Numbered from the stretch's first letter, positions 1-4,977 are shown. The stretch is 5,323 bases of DNA from Sulfurimonas sp. (GCA_027066935.1 JAMOMX010000451.1:1-5323); one strand, 5' to 3'. Program-made: numbers and translations. Notes: a model not told the origin generated them from the sequence alone.

Positions 1-2238
1 TTCATAATCAGCGTAATCTATATGTATGTTTGAGCCACTTGGAACTTTAACATTTGGTGGTGCCATAGTATCTAAAAGCTGTTGTTTGTCCCATGGTAAA
101 AGAGATAATAACATGGTGTAAACATCCAAGGCTTCAAGTGCTTTTATGGTTGTTATACCTGAGAGATATGGCTCACACCAAACATTAAGTGAGTTAAGTA
201 GAGTTTTATCACTAAAATCTACAAACTCCTGATGATAATTTAAAAAGTTTACTCTATTTTTTAATCTGGTAGCCTTTTTACTCCAAGTCAAAATCTCTAA
301 ACCCTCTTTTTTTACAAGTGCTAAAAGTAATTTCTTAAAGTTTTGTTTGGGTGAGGGTTGACTTGGTTTTGAGCTAAGTTGTAGTTTTAAAAAGTAAGCG
401 TTCTCTCTAATGTCAAACTTTTTGACCTCTTTGTTATAGCTTATAGAGTCTTGTTTTACAATAAATAAAGAAAAATACTCTTCTATCTCTGCCATGCTTA
501 TACTTAACGCTAGATTTATAACTGAGTCTCTATCATGTGCGTTAAGATTTGCTACAACTAAATACTCTTGGCTAAACAAAGAGTCCTCTACATGAAGTGT
601 TGCACCTTTGGCATTACTTAGTATGTATTTATTGTCATTATTTGCTCTTTTTTTGGCTAGTCTGTCTGGGTAGGCAAAAAGAAGTAATACACTAAGCATC
701 TCAGAATTGAGTGAACTATTCTTTTTTGCCACTTTTTTAATGCTTTTTAGTTTTTTATAAAAAAATTCAGCACCAGTGATAACCTCTTTAGCTTTATATC
801 TATTTATATATTCACTATCAAAATCTTTTTCAAATAGATGTATAAATCTTGAGAGTATATCGCTATCTCTACTAGAGTTCTTGAAAATATCTTTTTCACC
901 TAAAAGTGAGGCTAAGAGACAAGCTTCATATGCAAAACCTAAATCATTTGCTTTTAAAATCATATAAGCAAATCTTGGATGAAGTCCTAAACTAAGTGCA
1001 TCTTTTCCAAAGGGCGTAATTTTAAATGAATCATCAAGCATGGTAAGCTCTTTTAAAACTTCTTTAGAATCTTGGATAATACTCGGATGTGGAATGTCTA
1101 AGAATTTCAACTCATCAAACTCATCAACTCCCCATAAAGACAAATCTAAAATAAGTGAAGACAAATCAGCTCTAAGTATTTCAGGTTTTGTTGATTGTTG
1201 CAATATTTTTGACTCATGCCAAAGTCTGTAACACTTCCCGCTAGAGAGTCTTCCAGCACGACCAGCTCTTTGAATAGCTGAATCTTTTGAGATAAATGCT
1301 AACTCTAAATGATCCATTGCATTTGAGTAGTTGTATCGTGATTGTTTCTCCATTCCAGAATCTATGACTATCTTTACACCCTCTATGGTTAGAGATGTTT
1401 GAGCAATGTTGGTACTCAGTATTATTTTTCTCTTTGTTGATCTATTTATCGCTATATCTTGTTCATTTTTAGGCAATGAAGAGTAGAGTGGCAAGATTAA
1501 AATATCTTTACTTATAGAAGAATTTGAAAGTGAATTTTGTATATTTTTTATCTCTTTAACACCTGCTAAAAAAACTAAAATATCTCCATCATCCTCTTTT
1601 ATGGCTTGAAGTATTGTTTTTAATAATAAATTATTTAAAGACCGAGCATCAGGTTGTTTTGTTTTGATGTCTAGGTATATATTTTGAACTTCGTACATTT
1701 TACCTTTTGAAGTGACAACTGGGACATTACCAAGTAAAGAAGAAATTTCATTTGAGTTAAGTGTAGCAGACATAATCAAAATTTTCAGATCATCACGCAG
1801 AAGTTCTTGAACCTGCAAAGATAGTGCTAGTGATAAGTCGGTATGTATGCTTCGCTCATGAAACTCATCAAAAATAACCATAGCAACATCTTCAAGCATT
1901 TGATCACTTTGAAGTTTACGAACCAAAATAGCTTCTGTTACAACTAAAATCTTAGTCTGTTTTGAGTGAACGCTATCCATCTTTACTTGATAACCAACTC
2001 GTTGCCCCAACTCCTCTCCCAAAAGTTTTGCCATTTGAGTAGCAACCATACGAGCAGCAACACGACGAGGTTCTAACATGATGATTATTTTATCCCCAAG
2101 CCAAGTTTCATCAAGTAAAGAGATAGGAACAACCGTACTCTTCCCTGCACCGGGAGGAGCCTGTAAAATAAGCGTAGAATTCGTTTGTAGTGTTCGTTTT
2201 AAATCTTGTAAAACTTCATGTATTGGTAGCTTTATCAT
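1..2238 (-). CDS. hrpB: ATP-dependent RNA helicase HrpB, C-terminus cut by window edge
   Basis: This is a DEAH/RHA-type superfamily 2 helicase, an NTP-driven RNA unwinding enzyme of the cytoplasm whose physiological substrate is poorly known. The frame is open for 746 codons and runs off the window. Family members are about 810-850 residues, so roughly 70-100 residues are missing. Visible motifs are Walker A GAGKS at residues 30-34, LEPRRVAAR at 55-63, the HrpB-specific DEFHERS box at 124-130 (Phe in place of the Ala of DEAH), SAT at 157-159, STNIAQTSLT near 275 and QRAGRAGR at 323-330. The linker carries AYPDRLAKKR, and the last residues PPNVKVPSGS belong to the HrpB C-terminal domain. The ATG at 2238 places Walker A exactly where E. 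coli HrpB has it. No Shine-Dalgarno sequence precedes it. No frameshift or stop was found. The gene is divergent from the small peptide gene at 2307. Confidence 0.96.
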   Translation of the reverse strand, partial: MIKLPIHEVLQDLKRTLQTNSTLILQAPPGAGKSTVVPISLLDETWLGDKIIIMLEPRRVAARMVATQMAKLLGEELGQRVGYQVKMDSVHSKQTKILVVTEAILVRKLQSDQMLEDVAMVIFDEFHERSIHTDLSLALSLQVQELLRDDLKILIMSATLNSNEISSLLGNVPVVTSKGKMYEVQNIYLDIKTKQPDARSLNNLLLKTILQAIKEDDGDILVFLAGVKEIKNIQNSLSNSSISKDILILPLYSSLPKNEQDIAINRSTKRKIILSTNIAQTSLTIEGVKIVIDSGMEKQSRYNYSNAMDHLELAFISKDSAIQRAGRAGRLSSGKCYRLWHESKILQQSTKPEILRADLSSLILDLSLWGVDEFDELKFLDIPHPSIIQDSKEVLKELTMLDDSFKITPFGKDALSLGLHPRFAYMILKANDLGFAYEACLLASLLGEKDIFKNSSRDSDILSRFIHLFEKDFDSEYINRYKAKEVITGAEFFYKKLKSIKKVAKKNSSLNSEMLSVLLLFAYPDRLAKKRANNDNKYILSNAKGATLHVEDSLFSQEYLVVANLNAHDRDSVINLALSISMAEIEEYFSLFIVKQDSISYNKEVKKFDIRENAYFLKLQLSSKPSQPSPKQNFKKLLLALVKKEGLEILTWSKKATRLKNRVNFLNYHQEFVDFSDKTLLNSLNVWCEPYLSGITTIKALEALDVYTMLLSLLPWDKQQLLDTMAPPNVKVPSGSNIHIDYADYE

Positions 2239-2245
2239 ATTAAGT

Positions 2246-2258
2246 ATTATACATTATA
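2246..2258 (-). promoter_or_regulatory. Candidate hrpB -10 region (two TATAAT hexamers)
   Basis: Read on the minus strand, two consensus TATAAT hexamers lie at 2258-2253 and 2251-2246, only 7-14 bases before the hrpB ATG. There is no convincing -35 and no ribosome binding site, so initiation from the distal hexamer would give an almost leaderless message. The AT-rich surroundings produce such hexamers by chance, so the assignment is tentative. Confidence 0.4.
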
Positions 2259-2260
2259 TA

Positions 2261-2269
2261 TGATATAGT
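2261..2269 (+). promoter_or_regulatory. Extended -10 promoter for the 2307 peptide
   Basis: TGATATAGT has the extended -10 form TGnTATAnT and would start RNA near 2276, giving a leader of about 30 bases before the peptide ATG. The block TGATATA-TTC-TTTG around it recurs at 4880-4895 in front of the candidate small RNA, so two loci share this promoter sequence. The -35 is weak. The region is divergent with, and overlaps, the hrpB promoter region. Confidence 0.45.
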
Positions 2270-2306
2270 TCGTTTGCATAATAGTCTCCAAGAAGGGGTA
2301 CACTGT

Positions 2307-2363
2307 ATGAGAGTAATCTTTATACTAGTGGTTTTAATGGTACTCGCAATACCGTTATATTAA
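2307..2363 (+). CDS. 18-residue hydrophobic peptide, Ibs-like candidate type I toxin
   Basis: ATG to TAA encodes MRVIFILVVLMVLAIPLY: one basic residue, then an uninterrupted membrane-spanning stretch ending in Pro-Leu-Tyr. The ribosome site AAGAAGGGG ends 8 bases before the ATG and could be partly masked by pairing of CTCC (2286-2289) with GGGG (2295-2298). Length, N-terminal charge and the terminal Tyr resemble the E. coli Ibs toxins (IbsC, recalled as MMRLVIILIVLLLISFSAY), inner-membrane peptides silenced by antisense Sib RNAs. The likeness rests on memory and on low-complexity sequence, so homology is not proven. A second peptide with a matching C-terminal half, LMV then PL, lies at 5035. 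If this is a type I toxin, an antisense RNA is expected on the minus strand across 2280-2380. Being translated is the uncertain step. Confidence 0.5.
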   Translation: MRVIFILVVLMVLAIPLY

Positions 2364-2367
2364 AATA

Positions 2368-2383
2368 GGGAGCTTACGCTCTC
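2368..2383 (+). other. Small hairpin just after the peptide stop
   Basis: GGGAGC-TTAC-GCTCTC folds into a 6-bp stem (one G-U pair) with a 4-base loop, starting 4 bases after the peptide stop. It lacks a T-run, so it is a 3' stabilising hairpin rather than a clear intrinsic terminator. Its last bases (2381-2383) are part of the target duplication of the adjoining MITE. Confidence 0.35.
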
Positions 2384-2390
2384 TTCCACT

Positions 2391-2548
2391 CACGGCTGTT
2401 TCATACTAAGCTTATTAGTTCAGTCATTCTCAGCTTGAGAGGGAATCTAATATAAAATGCAGTAAAAACTAGACCCTGAATTATCATGCCCTGTGGTGCA
2501 AGTTCAGGGTGACGAAACAAATAAATTTATTAGAATGAATCAGCCGTG
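2391..2548. mobile_element. 158-bp palindromic MITE with 10-bp target duplication
   Basis: The ends CACGGCTG and CAGCCGTG are perfect 8-bp terminal inverted repeats. Extending inward, 17 of 19 bases match (CACGGCTGxTTCATxCTAA). The element is flanked immediately and exactly by the 10-bp direct repeat CTCTTCCACT at 2381-2390 and 2549-2558, which proves insertion. Inside are two smaller hairpins: TCTCA/TGAGA at 2428-2440, and ACCCTGAA (2473-2480) with TTCAGGGT (2503-2510). Together these make nearly the whole element one imperfect palindrome. There is no coding capacity, so it needs a transposase in trans. A duplication of 8-10 bp fits families such as ISAs1 or IS4, but the partner is not identified here. 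It lies between the peptide gene at 2307 and the repeat at 2576. Confidence 0.88.
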
Positions 2549-2575
2549 CTCTTCCACTTGTGTAATCGTAACATA

Positions 2576-2615
2576 AATCAAAAAAGAGGGATTAGTTACC
2601 CCTCTGACTACTATT
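2576..2615. repeat. 40-bp repeat, copy 1 (hairpin-bearing)
   Basis: This block matches 5096-5135 at 38 of 40 positions (differences at 2584 and 2610). Its core AGAGGG-ATTAGTTAC-CCCTCT is a 6-bp hairpin with a 9-base loop. In both places it follows a small hydrophobic peptide gene on the plus strand and the 3' end of a minus-strand gene. The genes on the minus side are unrelated, so the repeat travels with the peptide module or with the junction itself. Confidence 0.85.
2580..2605 (-). terminator. Intrinsic terminator of the 2627-3340 gene
   Basis: On the minus strand AGAGGG (2605-2600) pairs with CCCTCT (2590-2585) around a 9-base loop and is followed directly by a T-run, 22 bases past the stop codon. 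On the plus strand the same hairpin is followed only by GACTACTATTTT, so termination in that direction would be weak. Confidence 0.75.
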
Positions 2616-2626
2616 TTATACTTTTC

Positions 2627-3340
2627 TTATTGATAATCTAAATTGATTTTACAGTCTTTTTTAGTTTGTACCAATATTTTATATTTTCCCTTTGGTGCTT
2701 TTTTATTTATATTAGCAAGTAAATTTCCTGCTGCATTAGCTATACTTTGTCCATTTTCTTTTAAAATAGTTACTCTTTTTGCACAACTACGAGGGTTTTG
2801 TGTCATATTTATAAATCCATCTTTTGTGGTTTCAAAAGTTCTAATATATTCTTTACTTGAGTATGCAAACCGTGTAGTGCCTCTAGGCATATTTTGATAT
2901 ACTTCTTTAGCAGTATTTGAATTAGAGTTTGTATTTGGATATTCAACTTTTTTTTGAAAATTATAAGATATTATAAATCTTAATTCTGTTGATTCACTTG
3001 GTGTAATTAATTTATTTGCTATGTTCTTAATTGTATTTTTAGTTAGTTTATCTATCTTTCTTTTATCACTTCTTTTTAAAAATTTAAACTTATTTACATT
3101 ATTTTTGCCATCTATTATAAAACTAATTACAATTTTTTCATTTTCATTTTTCAGTTTCTTTTTTTGTTTATTTAATGCTTTTTTTATAATTTCTATATTA
3201 TCATCTTGATTATCTAAAATATATTCTTCTTGTGTATCATTAAGTATCACTCCTTTGTATAACGCTTTTAAATTTTGATTTATTGTGATATTTGCATTTA
3301 ATGTTATTGATATTAAAATCAAAAAAATTATTTTTTTCAT
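2627..3340 (-). CDS. Exported protein with TonB-C-like segment, function unknown
   Basis: The 237-residue product starts with a signal peptide: two Lys, a hydrophobic core FLILISITL, and a likely cleavage after LNA at residue 16. It should therefore be periplasmic or outer-membrane associated. Residues about 55-130 are very Lys-rich and then read like the TonB C-terminal fold: VISFIIDGKNNVNKFKFLKR, a helix around IDKLTKNTIKNIANKL, and the final strand LRFIISYNF. This is a pattern impression, not a proven domain. An Asn/Ser/Thr linker (136-143) leads to an unrecognised C-terminal domain with the only two cysteines, C186 and C230, a possible disulfide. A clear AGGAG lies 7 bases before the ATG. 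The start overlaps the stop of the broken upstream NERD gene by ATGA, so the two were co-translated. Loss of the upstream frame may reduce its expression. The repeat at 2576 terminates it. Confidence 0.85.
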   Translation of the reverse strand: MKKIIFLILISITLNANITINQNLKALYKGVILNDTQEEYILDNQDDNIEIIKKALNKQKKKLKNENEKIVISFIIDGKNNVNKFKFLKRSDKRKIDKLTKNTIKNIANKLITPSESTELRFIISYNFQKKVEYPNTNSNSNTAKEVYQNMPRGTTRFAYSSKEYIRTFETTKDGFINMTQNPRSCAKRVTILKENGQSIANAAGNLLANINKKAPKGKYKILVQTKKDCKINLDYQ

Positions 3341-3773
3341 CTATATACTCCTGGTTTTGTTTTTTGCTTAAGATTTTTAACATGCTTTATATCTGTTATA
3401 ATCCCTCTTGTTTCTTTTTTTCTCTCTAGCATACTCTGCATAGTTTGTATCTCATTGTCTTTTAAAATTTCGTTTTCAAACGATTTAATGTATTCAATAG
3501 ACTTCTTGCAAAACCTTAAAACCTAGATTCCAAATCAAGTTTGGAATGACGATATGTTCGAAGTTACGTCATTCTGAACTTGATTCAGAATCTAGGTTTT
3601 GCAAGAAGTCTAATATATTTATTACCTTTAAACACTCCATCAGGTACTTTTTTAAGCTCTGCTTCTCCAATAAATACAACTACTGATATAAAACTTTTTA
3701 ATATCTACTTTTATTATTTTTTCTAACACTTTTATATGTCTGTAATTTTAATGTATAGGATTTTGAAACTTAT
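3337..3773 (-). pseudogene. NERD (nuclease-related domain) gene remnant, disrupted
   Basis: Read from 3773 downward, the remnant gives YKFQNPIH, a TAA, NYRHIKVLEKIIKVDIKK, a one-base shift in AAGTTTTATATC, then FISVVVFIGEAELKKVPDGV, FKGNKYI, the MITE, and IEYIKSFENEIL to the final KPGVYR. The order F-NP-I-(Q)N-Y-HIK, VVVFIG-AELK, and YIKSF is that of NERD-domain proteins, putative DNA-processing proteins related to restriction-type nucleases. The TAA is one C-to-T change from the CAA (Gln) expected there. Removing the MITE with one TA copy rejoins GNKYI and IEYIKS in frame. The N-terminal half of the domain, including the usual IETKN catalytic region, is absent, because the sequence upstream of 3773 does not resemble it. 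The C-terminal codons survive and overlap the next gene by 4 bases. The name rests on motif recognition. Confidence 0.7.
3498..3612. mobile_element. 111-bp MITE with TA duplication inside the NERD remnant
   Basis: 18-bp perfect inverted repeats, TAGACTTCTTGCAAAACC at 3498-3515 and its complement at 3595-3612, bound this element. If the outer TA dinucleotides are the target duplication, the element proper is 3500-3610 (111 bp). Deleting it with one TA restores the host reading frame exactly, which supports TA targeting as in IS630/mariner-type transposition. Each arm holds its own perfect 8-bp hairpin: ATTCCAAA/TTTGGAAT at 3527-3547 and ATTCTGAA/TTCAGAAT at 3571-3591, both with 5-base loops. 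It has no coding capacity. The ends differ completely from those of the MITE at 2391, so a different transposase is implied. Confidence 0.87.
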
Positions 3774-3786
3774 ATTAGCTTTTTCT

Positions 3787-3993
3787 TTATATAGCTTTTA
3801 ATTCTGCAAGATGTTTCTCTATTGCTTCAATATTTGCATCAAGCACAAACCCTTGATTAATTAATCTTGCTAACTCTGATTTTTCTCTTTCAAAATTTGT
3901 AAGTGTGTTTCTACTTACATTTAACAACTCTGGTGATTCTTTTTTTATTAAAGTTTTATTTAGTAATACGCACAATACCATCAAACAGTTCAA
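3787..3993 (-). CDS. Unrecognised short ORF, possible gene fragment
   Basis: The frame has 68 codons. The longest reading uses a TTG at 3993, with an ATG four codons later at 3981, and neither start has a good ribosome site. The C-terminal half, NVSRNTLTNFEREKSELARL followed by an Ile/Glu/Leu heptad-like stretch up to HLAELKAI, looks like genuine coding sequence with helical, coiled-coil-prone character. The first 15 residues look like read-through of non-coding DNA. It ends 13 bases before the recognisable part of the NERD remnant and is in the same frame. It does not resemble a NERD N-terminus, so a junction of two decayed genes is likely. No function can be given. Confidence 0.35.
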   Translation of the reverse strand: MNCLMVLCVLLNKTLIKKESPELLNVSRNTLTNFEREKSELARLINQGFVLDANIEAIEKHLAELKAI

Positions 3994-4290
3994 ATATTGT
4001 TCATAAAAATTCAGTCACTTCTTTAAACCCTAATGATACTAAAAACATTGCAAATATAAACTTAAAAATATCTATAAACACGCAATCACATAATCAGATG
4101 TTTAATTTAATCTAAGCCATTGAGATCACAGGTATTGAAGCAAAATCCATACAAAGCTAGTTTCCAATTATACGGATGATCTACTTAAAGCTATTAATGA
4201 GATTTAATTTTTTTAAAGTGCTTGAAAGTTCGTAAAATAGGTACTTCGTGGTGGACAAGGAGAGATTTAAGAAAAGCCTACCCTTATATA
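3994..4290. other. Gene-poor stretch, no supported gene
   Basis: About 300 bases without a convincing gene. Short coding-like patches occur in several frames and are all broken by stops: a hydrophobic minus-strand run ending FKEVTEFL then stop then TIFELFDGIVRITK (about 4070-3970), and on the plus strand AIEITGIEAKSIQS then stop, and SNYTDDLLKAINEI then stop (about 4115-4206). They look like worn fragments. No RNA gene, repeat or hairpin of note was seen. Confidence 0.5.
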
Positions 4291-4291
4291 T

Positions 4292-4328
4292 TTGACTTTA
4301 CACACTATATTGTGTATAATTATACACA
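4292..4328 (+). promoter_or_regulatory. Toxin-antitoxin promoter with palindromic operator
   Basis: TTGACT (4292-4297), a 17-base spacer and TATAAT (4315-4320) form a near-consensus sigma70 promoter. The -10 sits inside the perfect 18-bp palindrome TGTGTATAATTATACACA (4311-4328), with a further ACAC-TATATTGTGT symmetry just upstream at about 4303-4314. The position fits autorepression by the ribbon-helix-helix antitoxin encoded next, whose dimers bind such palindromes. Confidence 0.8.
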
Positions 4329-4344
4329 TAAAGGAAGTGATATT

Positions 4345-4569
4345 ATGAATAATGTTAGATTAAATATAACCCTACCCTCGGCTGTTAATGATGATATAAA
4401 CCGCTATGCACAAGAGCTTAATGAAAAAAAAAGTCATATAATTGCATCTGCATTAGATATGTATTTTGACTATCTTGATTTAAGAGTAGCTGAAAAAAGA
4501 TTAGATGAAGATGATGTTGTAAGAATTCCATTTGATGATTTTTTTAAAGAATTAGAGTCTGATGTATAA
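4345..4569 (+). CDS. Ribbon-helix-helix antitoxin of a type II TA pair
   Basis: The 74-residue product begins with a beta strand NNVRLNITLP (2-11), then helix A (about 12-26) and helix B (29 onward, SHIIASALDMYF), the MetJ/Arc/CopG-type ribbon-helix-helix DNA-binding fold. The C-terminal part is long, charged and ends DDFFKELESDV, the usual toxin-wrapping tail. It should neutralise the toxin at 4562 and repress the operon through the 4311-4328 palindrome. The ATG at 4345 is chosen because AAGGAAG lies 7 bases upstream and the promoter lies just before it. A longer reading from 4222 would run through the promoter and adds residues unlike the family. It overlaps the toxin gene by 8 bases, which implies coupled translation. 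Confidence 0.9.
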   Translation: MNNVRLNITLPSAVNDDINRYAQELNEKKSHIIASALDMYFDYLDLRVAEKRLDEDDVVRIPFDDFFKELESDV

Positions 4570-4846
4570 AATTGATTTTAAACCTAGTGTCAAAAAAGAT
4601 TTTAAGAAAATAGATAAAGCTAATATTGCTCTTATTAAAAATTCTTTAAAAGATTTTATAAATAATTTTAATGATGATTATGAAATATCTCTTATACAAA
4701 AAGGTATTATCAAAAAGCTCAAAGGACAAAAAGAAAATATATATCGTTTAAAGCTTCGTTCTTATAGAGTTGTATATAAAAAAGAAGATAATGTACTAAT
4801 AATTTTAGTTTTAAGTATAACTACTCGCGAGGGTGCTTATAAGTAG
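4562..4846 (+). CDS. relE: RelE/ParE-superfamily toxin (probable mRNA interferase)
   Basis: The 94-residue product has the normal length and layout of RelE toxins, which enter the ribosomal A site and cut mRNA. The core runs IIKKLKGQ (49-56), IYRLKLRSYRVVYK (60-73), then a hydrophobic strand VLIILVLSI (78-86) and TTREGAYK at the end. It parallels E. coli RelE IKLRSSGYRLVY and its catalytic Arg and Tyr. Here K52/K54, R62, K64, R66, R69, R89 and Y93 are the candidate active-site residues. Retention of these residues argues for an active RNase rather than a gyrase-directed ParE. The ATG overlaps the antitoxin stop region (ATGTATAA), the common antitoxin-first arrangement. There is no terminator until 4947. 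The pair looks intact, so it is probably functional. Confidence 0.9.
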   Translation: MYKIDFKPSVKKDFKKIDKANIALIKNSLKDFINNFNDDYEISLIQKGIIKKLKGQKENIYRLKLRSYRVVYKKEDNVLIILVLSITTREGAYK

Positions 4847-4859
4847 TATTTAGAAAATT

Positions 4860-4888
4860 TTAACATATTATTTTAAATATGATATACT
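4860..4888 (+). promoter_or_regulatory. Strong promoter of the candidate small RNA
   Basis: TTAACA (4860-4865), exactly 17 bases, and TATACT (4883-4888), with an extended -10 TG at 4880-4881. The predicted start lies at about 4893-4896, just at the first hairpin of the RNA below. The -10 block is shared with 2261-2276. Confidence 0.65.
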
Positions 4889-4892
4889 TCAT

Positions 4893-4977
4893 TTGTGAAA
4901 GCACAATACTCCCGACTGATTAACTACCAGTCATAAAGAGCGATTAGGTTAGGACTTCGGTCTTAGCCTTTTTTTTT
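4893..4977 (+). ncRNA. Candidate ~85-nt three-hairpin small RNA
   Basis: A good promoter and a strong terminator frame a stretch with no useful ORF that folds into three hairpins. They are TTGTG-AAAG-CACAA (4893-4906), GACTG-(9)-CAGTC (4914-4932) and the terminator stem (4947-4968). Between the first two lies an unpaired C-rich ATACTCCC, the sort of loop small RNAs use to bind ribosome sites. It is complementary over 7 bases (GGAGTAT) to the ribosome site of the gene at 3340. The RNA lies between the RelE toxin and the second hydrophobic peptide gene. It could be a trans-acting small RNA, a type I antitoxin, or an attenuator leader for the peptide gene. I do not recognise a named family. Confidence 0.6.
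4947..4977 (+). terminator. Strong intrinsic terminator
   Basis: GGTTAGGAC pairs with GTCTTAGCC (9 bp, two G-U pairs) around the stable TTCG tetraloop, followed by nine T. It ends the candidate small RNA and also catches read-through from the toxin-antitoxin operon. Confidence 0.9.

Noticed and set aside
776..1231. Two plus-strand ORFs of 63 codons (776-967 and 1040-1231)
   Set aside because: They lie antisense to conserved hrpB sequence, are Ser/Lys-rich shadows and have no ribosome sites.
2078..2263. Plus-strand ORF of 61 codons
   Set aside because: It is antisense to the Walker A and LEPRR region of hrpB, and the motif conservation is on the other strand.
2576..2615. Integron attC site as explanation for the 40-bp repeat next to gene ends
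   Set aside because: The core-site motifs (GTTRRRY with its inverse RYYYAAC) and the long imperfect stem of attC are missing. The hairpin plus T-run fits a terminator.
2643..3209. Plus-strand hydrophobic ORFs at 2643-2897 and 3021-3209
   Set aside because: They are Phe/Leu-rich mirror images of the Lys/Asn-rich exported protein on the minus strand.
3498..3612. CRISPR-like or tRNA-like structure
   Set aside because: There are only two inverted, not direct, arms and no spacers. The terminal repeats and the TA duplication show it is a transposed element.
3970..4090. Hydrophobic minus-strand run FKFIFAMFLVSLGFKEVTEFL-like followed by TIFELFDGIVRITK
   Set aside because: Interrupted by a TGA, no start with ribosome site and no known family. 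Treated as debris.
3903..4115. Plus-strand ORF of 70 codons
   Set aside because: No ribosome site, and the first third is antisense to the better-looking 3787-3993 frame. The rest is Asn/Ser-rich without recognisable pattern.
4222..4344. Longer N-terminus for the antitoxin starting at 4222
   Set aside because: It would translate through the -35, -10 and operator. The ATG at 4345 has a proper ribosome site and starts with the expected strand of the fold.
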